DNA from: Flavobacteriia bacterium
GTDB lineage: Bacteria; Bacteroidota; Bacteroidia; Flavobacteriales; Flavobacteriaceae
NCBI GenBank assembly: GCA_004293165.1
Contig: RDYL01000002.1
Location: 186,001 to 250,000, forward strand
Direction: 5' to 3'
Length of the DNA stretch: 64,000 nt
The position numbers and the translations under genes are program-made. The notes beneath the pieces are model-generated. The model saw only the letters and a program-made list of their open reading frames with translations, did no database searches and was not told the origin of the DNA. Positions 17,071 through 25,513 of this stretch are shown here, one piece after another. Position 1 is the stretch's first letter. Each line of letters opens with the position of its first letter.

Positions 17071-19515
17071 TTGAATCTCAATATCACCCATATTATTTCG
17101 TTTTGTAAAGGCGTTTTTCACGGAAATTCGACTGAGTTTACTGCAAGTCATATTTCCATAGACAGCCGTTCGTTGCAAAACGGAAGTAACACTTTGTTTT
17201 TCGCTATCAAAGGACAAAATCACGATGCACATTTGTATTTGGAAGAGTTGATTGCAAAAGGCGTTCGCTATTTTGTGGTTGAATATATTCCAGAGCATTT
17301 GTACGAAAAAGCGAATTTCATTATCGTTGAAAATTCGCTAAAAGCATTGCAAAAAACTGCGATTGGGTATCGAAAACAATTCGAGTTTCCATTTGTGGGA
17401 ATTACCGGAAGCAACGGAAAAACCATAGTAAAAGAATGGTTGAATTTCTTGTTGAGTCCGAATCATTTGATTGTTCGAAATCCAAAAAGTTATAATTCGC
17501 AAGTCGGCGTACCCTTATCGATTTTAGCGATTGAAGGAAATTACGATTTCGGAATTTTCGAAGCTGGAATTTCGTTACCGAATGAAATGATGAATTTAGA
17601 ACACATCATTCAACCGAAATACGGAATTTTAACAAATATTGGTTCTGTTCATGACGAAGGTTTTGCGAATCGCGAAGCCAAAATCAAAGAGAAAGTACAA
17701 CTTTTTGAAAATTGTTCCGATATTTTACTAGAAAAGAATGCTGAAATTGAAGTTTTACTTCCAAAAAACAGCCAAAAACACACTTGGAGTTTTACCGATG
17801 TAAACGCCAATCTTTTTGTTTCGAAAAAAAATGAGAATGGAAAAACTGAATTAAGTTTTAAAAACGCAACCAAAACTTTTAGTATAACAATTCCATTTTC
17901 TGATGAAATTTCAATTGAAAATGTAATTACTTGTGTGAATTTCATGTTATTTTTAGGCGAAGAAATTACGTTTATACAACATCGAGTTGCGGAATTATAT
18001 CCTGTAGAATTAAGACTTCAAGCCATAAAAGGCATCAATAATTGTTTGGTAATCGATGACAGTTATTCTGTGGATTATCAATCCTTGAAAATTGCGTTAG
18101 ATTTCTTAGAACAACAAAAATTACACGATAAAAAAACAATTATTTTATCCGATATTTTTACGAGTGGTGGTGCTATTGAAACGCTTTACAATCAGGTAAA
18201 ACAATTACTTTCGAAAAATAAAATCGAGCGCATTATAACCATTGGCGAAACCATTGGAAAACAATTGAACGATTTACCCAATGTGATTTCGTTTGCCACT
18301 ACGCAAGAATTTTTACAACAATTCAATACGCAATCGTTTCAAAACGAAACCATCTTAGTGAAAGGCGCACGTGGTTTCAACTTTCATGAAATTGTGGTTT
18401 TGTTGGAAGAAAAAAATCACGAAACCATATTAGAAATTAATCTTGATGCGATTAGTTACAATCTGAATTTCTACAAATCCAAACTGAAGCACGACACCAA
18501 AATTATGGTGATGGTAAAAGCGTTTGGCTACGGAAATGGTGGTTATGAAATTGCGAAATTGCTCGAGCATCATAAAGTCGATTATTTAGGTGTTGCGTTT
18601 GCCGATGAAGGCATCGAATTACGAAAAGCCGGAATTACGACTCCAATTATGGTTTTAAATCCTGAAAACAATAGTTTTAGAGCCATGATTGCTTATAATT
18701 TAGAGCCTGAAATTTATTCGATTACGGGTTTACAAGCTTTTGTGAAAATTGCCCAACACCAAAATATTTCCCACTACCCGATTCATATTAAATTGGATAC
18801 AGGAATGCATCGCTTAGGATTTGAACCGCATTTGATAGACGAATTGTGTTCGTTATTAAAAAATAACAATTTTATTAAAGTAAAAAGTGTGTTTTCGCAT
18901 TTAGCCGCAAGTGATGATTTACAATTCGACGATTTTACAAAATTGCAATTTCAACGCTTTGATGCGATGTATTCGGAATTAGAGAACGTATTGCCTTCAA
19001 AACCGATTCGCCATATTTTAAACACTTCTGGAATTTTCAATTATTCGGAAAAACAGATGGAAATGGTGCGATTAGGCATTGGTTTGTATGGGATTGGAAA
19101 TTCGGAACAAGAATTGAAAGTGTTGGAAAATGTGAGCACTTTAAAAACAATCATTTCTCAAATAAGAGAAGTTTCAGCCGAAGAAAGCATTGGTTACAGC
19201 CGAAGATTTCGAGTGACTCAAAAAATGAAAGTTGCTACGATTCCAATTGGCTATGCCGATGGCATTCGAAGAGCTTGGGGCAATGAAAAAGGATTTGTCA
19301 TCATCAATAATCAAAAAGCGACCATCTTAGGTTCGATTTGTATGGACATGATGATGGTAGATGTTACGAATATTTCTTGCAAAACTGGAGATGAAGTGAT
19401 TGTGTTTGGAAAAAACCCAAAAGTAACCGAAATAGCAAGTGTTATTGGCACGATTCCCTATGAAATTCTGACTGGGATTTCGCAACGTGTAAAGCGAATT
19501 TTCTATAAAAATTAA
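17071..19515 (+). CDS. Bifunctional UDP-MurNAc-tripeptide:D-Ala-D-Ala ligase / alanine racemase (MurF-Alr fusion)
   Basis: About 815 residues. N-terminal MurF half (about 1-445): SIDSRSL, GITGSNGKTIVKEWL (ATP loop), FEAGISLPNEM, NIGSVHDEGF, IDDSYSVDYQSL. C-terminal Alr half (about 450-815): EINLDAISYNL, MVKAFGYGNG with the PLP Lys, HIKLDTGMHRLGF, IGYSRRF with the catalytic Tyr, and IPIGYADGIRRAWG. One protein makes D-Ala and adds D-Ala-D-Ala to the murein precursor, as is usual in Bacteroidota. A GTG at 17020 would also be in frame but sits inside tdk; the TTG at 17071, in the junction TAATTTGAA, is the better start. Confidence 0.92.
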   Translation: MNLNITHIISFCKGVFHGNSTEFTASHISIDSRSLQNGSNTLFFAIKGQNHDAHLYLEELIAKGVRYFVVEYIPEHLYEKANFIIVENSLKALQKTAIGYRKQFEFPFVGITGSNGKTIVKEWLNFLLSPNHLIVRNPKSYNSQVGVPLSILAIEGNYDFGIFEAGISLPNEMMNLEHIIQPKYGILTNIGSVHDEGFANREAKIKEKVQLFENCSDILLEKNAEIEVLLPKNSQKHTWSFTDVNANLFVSKKNENGKTELSFKNATKTFSITIPFSDEISIENVITCVNFMLFLGEEITFIQHRVAELYPVELRLQAIKGINNCLVIDDSYSVDYQSLKIALDFLEQQKLHDKKTIILSDIFTSGGAIETLYNQVKQLLSKNKIERIITIGETIGKQLNDLPNVISFATTQEFLQQFNTQSFQNETILVKGARGFNFHEIVVLLEEKNHETILEINLDAISYNLNFYKSKLKHDTKIMVMVKAFGYGNGGYEIAKLLEHHKVDYLGVAFADEGIELRKAGITTPIMVLNPENNSFRAMIAYNLEPEIYSITGLQAFVKIAQHQNISHYPIHIKLDTGMHRLGFEPHLIDELCSLLKNNNFIKVKSVFSHLAASDDLQFDDFTKLQFQRFDAMYSELENVLPSKPIRHILNTSGIFNYSEKQMEMVRLGIGLYGIGNSEQELKVLENVSTLKTIISQIREVSAEESIGYSRRFRVTQKMKVATIPIGYADGIRRAWGNEKGFVIINNQKATILGSICMDMMMVDVTNISCKTGDEVIVFGKNPKVTEIASVIGTIPYEILTGISQRVKRIFYKN

Positions 19516-19582
19516 CAAACTATTTTAAATTTTGTATTTTCGTTATACTAAAATTAAAACTAACTCTTAAAAAATAAAAAGT

Positions 19583-19960
19583 ATGGGAATGATTTCAGAA
19601 TTTAAAGATTTTATTGCTAAAGGTAATGCAATGGACTTAGCTGTAGGAGTAATTGTTGGTGCTTCGTTTGGAGCGATTGTAAACTCTTTGGTTTCGGATG
19701 TAATAACACCTGCCTTATTAAACCCTGCCTTAAAAGCAGCTCAAGTTGAAGATTTAGCCGGATTAAAAACCGATGGTGGTATTTTATATGGTAAATTTTT
19801 AGCAGCTGTTATTAGTTTCTTAGTTATTGCCTTTGTTATCTTTTTATTGGTAAAAGCAATGAACAGCATGAAGAAAAAACAGGAACCAGCTCCAGCGGCT
19901 CCAGCAGGACCAACACAAGAGCAATTGTTAGCTGAAATTAGAGATTTATTGAAAAAATAG
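19583..19960 (+). CDS. mscL: Large-conductance mechanosensitive channel MscL
   Basis: 125 residues. The N-terminal amphipathic helix and TM1 are characteristic: EFKDFIAKGNAMDLAVGVIVGASFGAIVNSLV. TM2 (FLAAVISFLVIAFVIFLLVKAMN) follows, then a charged linker and the short C-terminal helix EQLLAEIRDLLKK. It forms the homopentameric emergency valve against hypo-osmotic shock. Single gene, followed by a strong terminator. Confidence 0.97.
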   Translation: MGMISEFKDFIAKGNAMDLAVGVIVGASFGAIVNSLVSDVITPALLNPALKAAQVEDLAGLKTDGGILYGKFLAAVISFLVIAFVIFLLVKAMNSMKKKQEPAPAAPAGPTQEQLLAEIRDLLKK

Positions 19961-19991
19961 TCAATACCGCTACATTATATATTCTAATTAA

Positions 19992-20017
19992 ACCCCGATT
20001 CGTCGGGGTATTTTTTT
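19992..20017 (+). terminator. Rho-independent terminator after mscL
   Basis: ACCCCGA (19992-19998), TTCG tetraloop, TCGGGGT (20003-20009), then a run of seven T. Confidence 0.93.
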
Positions 20018-20063
20018 GGCGGAAACAATTCACAAAAATTCATATTCATAATAAAATATTCTA

Positions 20064-20071
20064 TAAATTTG
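20064..20071 (+). promoter_or_regulatory. Predicted -7 element of the GHKL-ATPase gene, 4 nt before its ATG
   Basis: TAAATTTG is an exact TAnnTTTG; the ATG at 20076 follows after 4 nt, so the transcript would be leaderless or the true start is the in-frame ATG at 20097. Confidence 0.6.
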
Positions 20072-20075
20072 AAAA

Positions 20076-20987
20076 ATGAATGAGTATAATTTAAAAATGG
20101 AATATTTAGCAATCTCCCATGAAAACACATTGGAAGCTTGTAATAATTTTGTTAATTTTTATCTTGAAAAACCAAATACTAATTTAATCATAGATTTTAG
20201 TAATTGTGTTTTTTTATATCCTGATTATGCTCTACTTTTACTTTGCTCCATTAAGTATATTGAGAGCAAAGGACATGAAGTACATGGCAAAATCAAATTA
20301 GACAAATCAAAATCAATTTATCAATATTTACTGAAAATGGATTTTTTCAGAAATCTAAAAATTGATTTACCAAAAATTGAAGCAAATGAAAAAGATTATA
20401 GTTTTGTAGAGATTCAAACTTATAATTCTGAAAACCAAATAGACGTTCAAAACAGAATAATGAAAGTACTTCGAGAAAAAAGTGTAATTGATGATGATGT
20501 TTTTACTTGTCTTGATTATTGTTTAAATGAAGTGCTTGATAATATTCTAAACCATTCAAAAGAAAAGCAAGGTTGGGTTGTTGCTCAATATTTTGGAAAT
20601 CTTAATCAAATCAGATTAATGGTTGCTGATCACGGCATAGGAATTTGTAAAGCACTTAATGAAAAATACAATTTCACAGAAGAAGAAGCATTACAAAATT
20701 GTATTGTAAGTGGTATCACTAACGGAAGAGGTCAAGGGCATGGTTTGTATGCGACTTCCTTATTTGCTTCTGAAAACAAAGGATGGCTAAGTATTATATC
20801 TGGAAATAAAAAACTTGATGTTAATGAATATGAATCTAAAGTAATAGATATTAAACATTGGCAAGGTACTTGTGTATATCTTAGAATAAACACTAATGTA
20901 GTTGTTGATTATAAATTATTTACTGATCGACATTATGACCAAAAAGAACATTTATTTGATATGCTATTTGGAGATAATGAATCTTAA
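20076..20987 (+). CDS. STAS-like/GHKL-ATPase two-part protein (HATPase_c), probable regulator
   Basis: 303 residues, no signal or membrane segment. The first ~120 residues resemble a STAS-like fold: NLIIDFSNCVFLYPDYALLLL followed by a conserved-looking KSKSIYQYLLKMDFF helix. The second half is a histidine-kinase-type ATPase: N-box CLNEVLDNILNH (about 147-158), G1-like DHGIGI (about 185-190), G2-like GRGQGHGLYA (about 218-227). No phospho-acceptor His domain precedes it, so it is more like an anti-sigma-factor kinase than a sensor kinase. The next gene is a stand-alone STAS-like protein, the natural partner. The target of the pair is unknown. Alternative start: 20097. Confidence 0.75.
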   Translation: MNEYNLKMEYLAISHENTLEACNNFVNFYLEKPNTNLIIDFSNCVFLYPDYALLLLCSIKYIESKGHEVHGKIKLDKSKSIYQYLLKMDFFRNLKIDLPKIEANEKDYSFVEIQTYNSENQIDVQNRIMKVLREKSVIDDDVFTCLDYCLNEVLDNILNHSKEKQGWVVAQYFGNLNQIRLMVADHGIGICKALNEKYNFTEEEALQNCIVSGITNGRGQGHGLYATSLFASENKGWLSIISGNKKLDVNEYESKVIDIKHWQGTCVYLRINTNVVVDYKLFTDRHYDQKEHLFDMLFGDNES

Positions 20988-21032
20988 TTAGTTTAATAAC
21001 ATATTATTAAGTATATTTTATATAAATTTATA

Positions 21033-21040
21033 TATCTTTG
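21033..21040 (+). promoter_or_regulatory. Predicted -7 element of the STAS-like gene
   Basis: TATCTTTG is an exact TAnnTTTG, 19 nt before the ATG at 21060, so the small partner can be expressed apart from the ATPase gene. Confidence 0.6.
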
Positions 21041-21059
21041 CACCATAAAAGAGCAGAAA

Positions 21060-21329
21060 ATGTCACAAACAATTCAATTTAAAAAAATAGGCACTAGCTT
21101 AGGCACTCGCGATTTGGGAGCTAGAATTCGCGTATCTATACAAGAAGAGGTTGAAAAAAACGACAAAGTTTTTTTAGATTTTCAAGATGTAGATGTAATA
21201 ACAAACTCTTTTGCTAACGAATGTTTTGGCAAATTAAGAGAAGCCATCTCAACTGAAACTTTTAGACAAAAAATCGCTTTTATAAACACGAATGATTTTA
21301 TCCAAAGAGTAATTATTTCAGCTCTTTAG
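21060..21329 (+). CDS. STAS-like domain protein (DUF4325 type)
   Basis: 89 residues and a complete domain. An early helix segment (GTSLGTRDLGARIRVSIQEEV) leads to a strand and helix with the family hallmark VFLDFQDVDVITNSFANECFGKL; DUF4325 proteins usually show DF..V..I.SSFADE.FGKL here. The Ser/Thr around TNSF occupies the place where anti-anti-sigma STAS proteins are phosphorylated. It lies 72 nt behind the GHKL-ATPase gene with its own promoter, and a terminator follows. I infer partner-switching between the two; neither the sigma factor nor the effector is visible nearby. Confidence 0.8.
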   Translation: MSQTIQFKKIGTSLGTRDLGARIRVSIQEEVEKNDKVFLDFQDVDVITNSFANECFGKLREAISTETFRQKIAFINTNDFIQRVIISAL

Positions 21330-21347
21330 AATTTAAATAATAAATGA

Positions 21348-21376
21348 AAAGCAATCTTAACAGATTGCTTTTTTTA
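21348..21376 (+). terminator. Terminator after the STAS-like gene
   Basis: AAAGCAATCT (21348-21357) pairs with AGATTGCTTT (21362-21371) around a TAAC loop and is followed by further T residues. Confidence 0.88.
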
Positions 21377-21492
21377 TTCCTAAGAATCCTAATCGTTGTG
21401 CTATCTCTGCAAATGACACAAAAACTCCAAATAACTTCAATTTGATAAAATCCCGTTACAAATCAAAACTTTTGTTATATTTTCATCAATAT

Positions 21493-21524
21493 TTGCTAAG
21501 TCGTTTGAATATTCTATATTTTTG
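21493..21524 (+). promoter_or_regulatory. Promoter of asd
   Basis: A -33 TTG (21493-21495), 21-bp spacer and -7 TATTTTTG (21517-21524) fit the Bacteroidota primary sigma consensus; leader of about 20 nt before the ATG at 21549. Confidence 0.7.
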
Positions 21525-21548
21525 CATCATTAAATAACACACATCAAA

Positions 21549-22538
21549 ATGAAAGTAGCCATAGTTGGCGCTACCGGAATGGTAGGCGAAATAATGCTTC
21601 AAGTATTAGCAGAACGTAATTTTCCTGTAACCGAGTTAATTCCAGTTGCTTCTGAAAAATCAGTTGGGAAAGAAATCGAATGGAAAGGTAACACCTATAA
21701 AGTAGTAGGTTTACAAACCGCTGTAGATATGAAACCTGAGATTGCTTTGTTTTCGGCAGGTGGAGAAACTTCTTTAGAATGGGCTCCAAAATTTGCTGCT
21801 GCAGGAACAACCGTAATCGATAATTCTTCTGCTTGGCGAATGGATGCTACTAAGAAATTAGTCGTTCCTGAAATCAATGCTTCCATTTTAACTAAAGAAG
21901 ACAAAATTATTGCGAATCCAAACTGTTCTACGATTCAAATGGTAATGGCTCTAGCGCCTTTACATGCTAAATATGACATCAAACGTATTGTAGTTTCTAC
22001 TTACCAATCCATTACGGGAACAGGAGTAAAAGCCGTGCGTCAGTTAGAAAATGAATATGCAGGAATTGAAGGTGAAATGGCATACAAATATCCAATTCAC
22101 CGAAATGCCATTCCTCAATGTGATAGTTTTGAAGAAAACGGTTACACCAAAGAAGAAATGAAATTGGTGCGCGAAACACAAAAAATCTTAAACGACAACA
22201 CCATTGCCGTAACAGCAACTGCCATTCGTATTCCAGTCGTTGGCGGACATAGTGAAGCTGTAAACATCCAATTTGAGAATGATTTTGATGTGAACGAAGT
22301 TCGTCAAATTTTACAAAATACACCTGGTGTAACAGTTCAAGATAATTTAGATAACTATACCTATCCAATGCCAATTTATGCACAAGGAAAAGATGATGTT
22401 TTTGTAGGTAGAATTAGAAGAGACGAAAGCCAAGCTAACACCTTAAATATGTGGATTGTGGCTGATAACTTGAGAAAAGGTGCTGCTACGAATACCGTTC
22501 AAATTGCGGAATATTTGGTTGCAAATAATCTAGTATAA
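21549..22538 (+). CDS. asd: Aspartate-semialdehyde dehydrogenase
   Basis: 329 residues. NADP-binding VGATGMVGEIMLQVL, GGETSLEWAPKFAAAG, the catalytic Cys in ANPNCSTIQMV (about residue 127), YQSITGTGVKAV, and the substrate-binding RIPVVGGHSEAVN. It reduces aspartyl phosphate to aspartate semialdehyde, the branch point to lysine/diaminopimelate, threonine and methionine. It is a monocistronic gene with its own promoter and a downstream hairpin. Confidence 0.97.
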   Translation: MKVAIVGATGMVGEIMLQVLAERNFPVTELIPVASEKSVGKEIEWKGNTYKVVGLQTAVDMKPEIALFSAGGETSLEWAPKFAAAGTTVIDNSSAWRMDATKKLVVPEINASILTKEDKIIANPNCSTIQMVMALAPLHAKYDIKRIVVSTYQSITGTGVKAVRQLENEYAGIEGEMAYKYPIHRNAIPQCDSFEENGYTKEEMKLVRETQKILNDNTIAVTATAIRIPVVGGHSEAVNIQFENDFDVNEVRQILQNTPGVTVQDNLDNYTYPMPIYAQGKDDVFVGRIRRDESQANTLNMWIVADNLRKGAATNTVQIAEYLVANNLV

Positions 22539-22544
22539 TTTTAG

Positions 22545-22600
22545 CCCCGGATTACACAGATTTACACGGATTAAATCCTTTTGAATCCTTTAATCCGTGG
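22545..22600. repeat. Interspersed intergenic repeat after asd
   Basis: A stretch of the GGATTACACAGATTTACACGG type, with an 11-bp inverted repeat CACGGATTAAA (22565-22575) / TTTAATCCGTG (22589-22599). Such units recur in flavobacterial genomes (from memory). It is non-coding and may extend the asd 3' end. Confidence 0.5.
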
Positions 22601-22611
22601 CAAAAACAAAT

Positions 22612-22674
22612 AACCACGAACTAGCGAATAAGTCATCAAAACTTAAAAATTCGTTAATTCGTGGTTTGTTTTTT
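22612..22674 (+). terminator. Hairpin with T-run downstream of asd
   Basis: AACCACGAA (22612-22620) pairs with TTCGTGGTT (22658-22666), the stem extends inward with two mismatches, and TGTTTTTTT follows. Probable asd terminator built from a second repeat unit. Confidence 0.6.
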
Positions 22675-22693
22675 TGCTTTACTTTAAAAGCAG

Positions 22694-22701
22694 TATCTTT
22701 G
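22694..22701 (+). promoter_or_regulatory. Predicted -7 element of the metal-uptake operon
   Basis: TATCTTTG is an exact TAnnTTTG, 5 nt before a GTG start at 22707. Its position rules out earlier in-frame starts such as 22674. Confidence 0.6.
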
Positions 22702-22706
22702 TGGTT

Positions 22707-23051
22707 GTGAAAAAGAAAATACTTTATACAAACATTGGCTTGATGCTCGCAGTACTATTTGCTGTGTGCTACCAATCGGTGCATACTTTTTCGCACGAAC
22801 ACCATCTGAAAACAGAATGTTGTGATGATTCGCATCATTTGACTTTAAAAACTTCTGAAAAAACAGTTAGCGAAAGTGAAGATTGTCCTGTTTGTGACTT
22901 CAAATTCGTGGCTTTTCTTTCACCAGAAGTTTTACATTTTAATTTTATTCCTTCGTTTTACGAAATTCCCTATCAATTTAATAGTAATGAAACTAGCATT
23001 ACGTTTGAAGGAAATTCGTTCTACCTTCGTGGTCCACCAGCTTTAGTTTAA
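22707..23051 (+). CDS. His/Cys-rich small exported or membrane protein upstream of a TonB receptor
   Basis: 114 residues from the GTG at 22707. N-terminus KKKILYTNIGLMLAVLFAVC looks like a signal peptide or anchor. A cluster of possible metal ligands follows: FSHEHH, ECCDDSHHL, and CPVCDF, then a conserved-looking tail with FYLRGPPA. I chose this start because the promoter overlaps any earlier one and KKK then opens the signal sequence. It is 64 nt ahead of the TonB receptor and likely cotranscribed. I infer a periplasmic metal-binding or sensing accessory, perhaps for zinc or copper. The family is not one I can name. Confidence 0.7.
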   Translation: MKKKILYTNIGLMLAVLFAVCYQSVHTFSHEHHLKTECCDDSHHLTLKTSEKTVSESEDCPVCDFKFVAFLSPEVLHFNFIPSFYEIPYQFNSNETSITFEGNSFYLRGPPALV

Positions 23052-23115
23052 AAATATATTACGACATCATTATCAAAAATAATGATACGTTGTTGTTTCA
23101 TTTAAACTAAAAGAA

Positions 23116-25497
23116 ATGCGATTCATATCGATATTATTTTTCTTTTTGGTTGGCTTTTTCGGATACGCTCAAGTTACAATTACAGGTGTTATTTCGGATG
23201 AAAATGGCTTACCACTAAGAGATGCTCACGTACACATTGCTAATAAAACTACTTCTACGGATGTTAATGGAAGTTATGTTTTATCAGACATTCCAAAAGG
23301 AAAACAGAAACTCTATATTTCGTTTATAGGTTATCATGCTATTGCTGAAACTATCGAAATTTCAACCGATTTAACTATCAATCGTCAATTGAAATTAGAT
23401 GTTACCAAATTAGAGGATATTACTATTCAACAACTTTCGAATTCAAAAAGCGAAAGTAGTAACGAACAAGTTTTGAAAAGCGCTACTATTGAAAAATTTA
23501 GCAATCAAACCTTGGGTGAAGCCTTGAAAGAAGTTTCTGGTGTTTCCATTTTAAAAACTGGAAGTACTATTGTTAAACCTGTAATTAATGGTTTACATAG
23601 TAGTCGTGTACCTATCATCAACAATAATGTTCGATTAGAAGACCAACATTGGGGAACGGAACACGCACCTAATTTTGACATCAATGCAGCTGGAAAAATC
23701 ACGGTAATTAAAGGCGCTTCTGCTTTGCAATATGGTGGTGATGCGATTGGCGGAATTGTTGTCATCGAACCTGAAGTGATTAAAAAAGATACTTTAGTTG
23801 GAAAAACAATTCTCAACTTAGCTTCTAATGGAATGGGCGGAAGCTTGAGTTCAAGTCTTCAAAAAGGCAATCGCTATGGTTGGAGTTGGAATGCTTTAGG
23901 AACTTTCAAATATTTAGGAGATAGAGAAACGCCTGATTATGTGTTGTCAAATTCGGGAAATCGCGAACAAAATTTTTCAGGAGGCATTCGTTTTACCAAA
24001 GAAAAGTATAATTTCAATGCGATGTATAGTTTTTACAATGCACAAATTGGCATCATTAAAGCTTCGCATATTGGAAATGTAAACGATTTATACAATTCCA
24101 TCAACAACCAACAACCAAGTGTTATTGAACCTTTTAGTTATTCGATTGATGCACCAAAACAAGAAGTACAACACCATTTAGCTAAAATAAATTTCCAAAG
24201 ATGGCTTAGTGAAAACACTTCAATAGATTTGCAATATGCTTTTCAATTCAACAATCGTTTAGAATTTGATGTTCGAAGAACGAGTACTACAACTAAAAAA
24301 GCTGCTTTAGATTTACAATTAGCAACCCACACTTTTTTAGCCGATTATAAAACGGTTATTGGAAATTGGCGATTGAAATCGGGATTGAATTTGGGCTATC
24401 AAAATAATTTTGCCAATCCAGAAACAGGTGTTCGTCCACTAATTCCAAGTTATGAAAAATTGGATGCTGGCTTGTACGGAATTGCCGTTTATAAATTCGA
24501 CAATGCAACTTCGTTAGAATCGGGAATTCGTTATGATTTTTCGACTATCGAAGCGACCAAATATTATTTAAAATCAAGATGGATTGAACGTGGCTATGAT
24601 GCTGAATTTTCTCATTTTATTGTGGGTGACGAAGGTAATCAATGGCTTACAAAACCTACTTTTGATTATCATAATTTTACAGCAAACATCGGATTTAAAA
24701 AGCAATTGCATCATGAAATGGAATGGCTAGTGAATGTAAGTTTGGCTTCGCGAAATCCAAATCCGTCCGAATTATTTAGCGATGGATTACATCATTCAAC
24801 TGGTCAAATTGAATTAGGTGATTTACGATTAGAAAAAGAGCAAGCATACAAATTCAACACCACTTTTAAAAAAGATTGGAAATCGTTTCAAGTGCAAGTT
24901 AATCCGTTTGTAAATCGAATTTCGAATTTCATATATTTGCAACCTATTGGATTTGAAACTACCATTCGTGGCGCTTTTCCAGTTTGGGAATTCAAACAAA
25001 CAGAAGCTTTGTTAACTGGTTTCGATGTTAATACCAAATGGACTATCTCTAATCATTTTTCGCACGAATTAGGATTAGCCTATGTAAATGGACAAAATCT
25101 AAGTACTGATGAGTATTTAATAGACATGCCACCATTTGTAATCAATAACAAAATTCAATATAAAAACGAATCTTGGTTCAATTTAGTTGCCGAATTAAAA
25201 AGCGAACTAGTTTTCAGACAAAACTATTTCCCAAATTATAACTTTGAAACGAATATCATTGTGAATAATGCATTAACCCCTGTTTTGGTTGACATTAGTT
25301 CCCCTCCAAAAGGTTACCATTTATTACATTTTTACAGCGAAATGACTTTTAAAATCAATAAAAAAAATAGTTTAATTACCTCTTTTAGTGTTCAAAATAT
25401 AATGAATACAACGTATCGAGATTACCTAAATCGTCAACGTTTTTTTGTAGACGAAATGGGTAGAAATATTCAAATTCAATTAAAATTTAATTATTAA
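23116..25497 (+). CDS. TonB-dependent receptor with carboxypeptidase-regulatory domain, ZnuD-like
   Basis: 793 residues. Signal peptide (about 1-18, FFGYAQ), CarboxypepD_reg-like domain (about 20-95; ITGVISDENGLPLRDAHV, SFIGYH), plug (about 110-230; LGEALKEVSGVSI, KPVINGLHSSRVPI, IKGASALQYGGDAIGG) and a 22-strand-type barrel ending IQIQLKFNY with the aromatic C-terminus of outer-membrane proteins. In the plug, DQHWGTEHAP resembles the His-containing loop of zinc receptors of the ZnuD group. The His/Cys-rich protein upstream and the lipoprotein 16 nt downstream support metal uptake energised by TonB. Substrate is an inference. Confidence 0.88.
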   Translation: MRFISILFFFLVGFFGYAQVTITGVISDENGLPLRDAHVHIANKTTSTDVNGSYVLSDIPKGKQKLYISFIGYHAIAETIEISTDLTINRQLKLDVTKLEDITIQQLSNSKSESSNEQVLKSATIEKFSNQTLGEALKEVSGVSILKTGSTIVKPVINGLHSSRVPIINNNVRLEDQHWGTEHAPNFDINAAGKITVIKGASALQYGGDAIGGIVVIEPEVIKKDTLVGKTILNLASNGMGGSLSSSLQKGNRYGWSWNALGTFKYLGDRETPDYVLSNSGNREQNFSGGIRFTKEKYNFNAMYSFYNAQIGIIKASHIGNVNDLYNSINNQQPSVIEPFSYSIDAPKQEVQHHLAKINFQRWLSENTSIDLQYAFQFNNRLEFDVRRTSTTTKKAALDLQLATHTFLADYKTVIGNWRLKSGLNLGYQNNFANPETGVRPLIPSYEKLDAGLYGIAVYKFDNATSLESGIRYDFSTIEATKYYLKSRWIERGYDAEFSHFIVGDEGNQWLTKPTFDYHNFTANIGFKKQLHHEMEWLVNVSLASRNPNPSELFSDGLHHSTGQIELGDLRLEKEQAYKFNTTFKKDWKSFQVQVNPFVNRISNFIYLQPIGFETTIRGAFPVWEFKQTEALLTGFDVNTKWTISNHFSHELGLAYVNGQNLSTDEYLIDMPPFVINNKIQYKNESWFNLVAELKSELVFRQNYFPNYNFETNIIVNNALTPVLVDISSPPKGYHLLHFYSEMTFKINKKNSLITSFSVQNIMNTTYRDYLNRQRFFVDEMGRNIQIQLKFNY

Positions 25498-25513
25498 AAC
25501 ACAATTTAAAATT

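Noticed and set aside
21377-21492. Riboswitch or leader ahead of asd
   Set aside because: The promoter lies at 21493-21524, so this stretch is upstream of the transcript; no lysine or other riboswitch motif seen.
22674-22706. Upstream start adding 11 residues to the His/Cys-rich protein
   Set aside because: The segment contains the exact -7 element TATCTTTG and would spoil the signal peptide.
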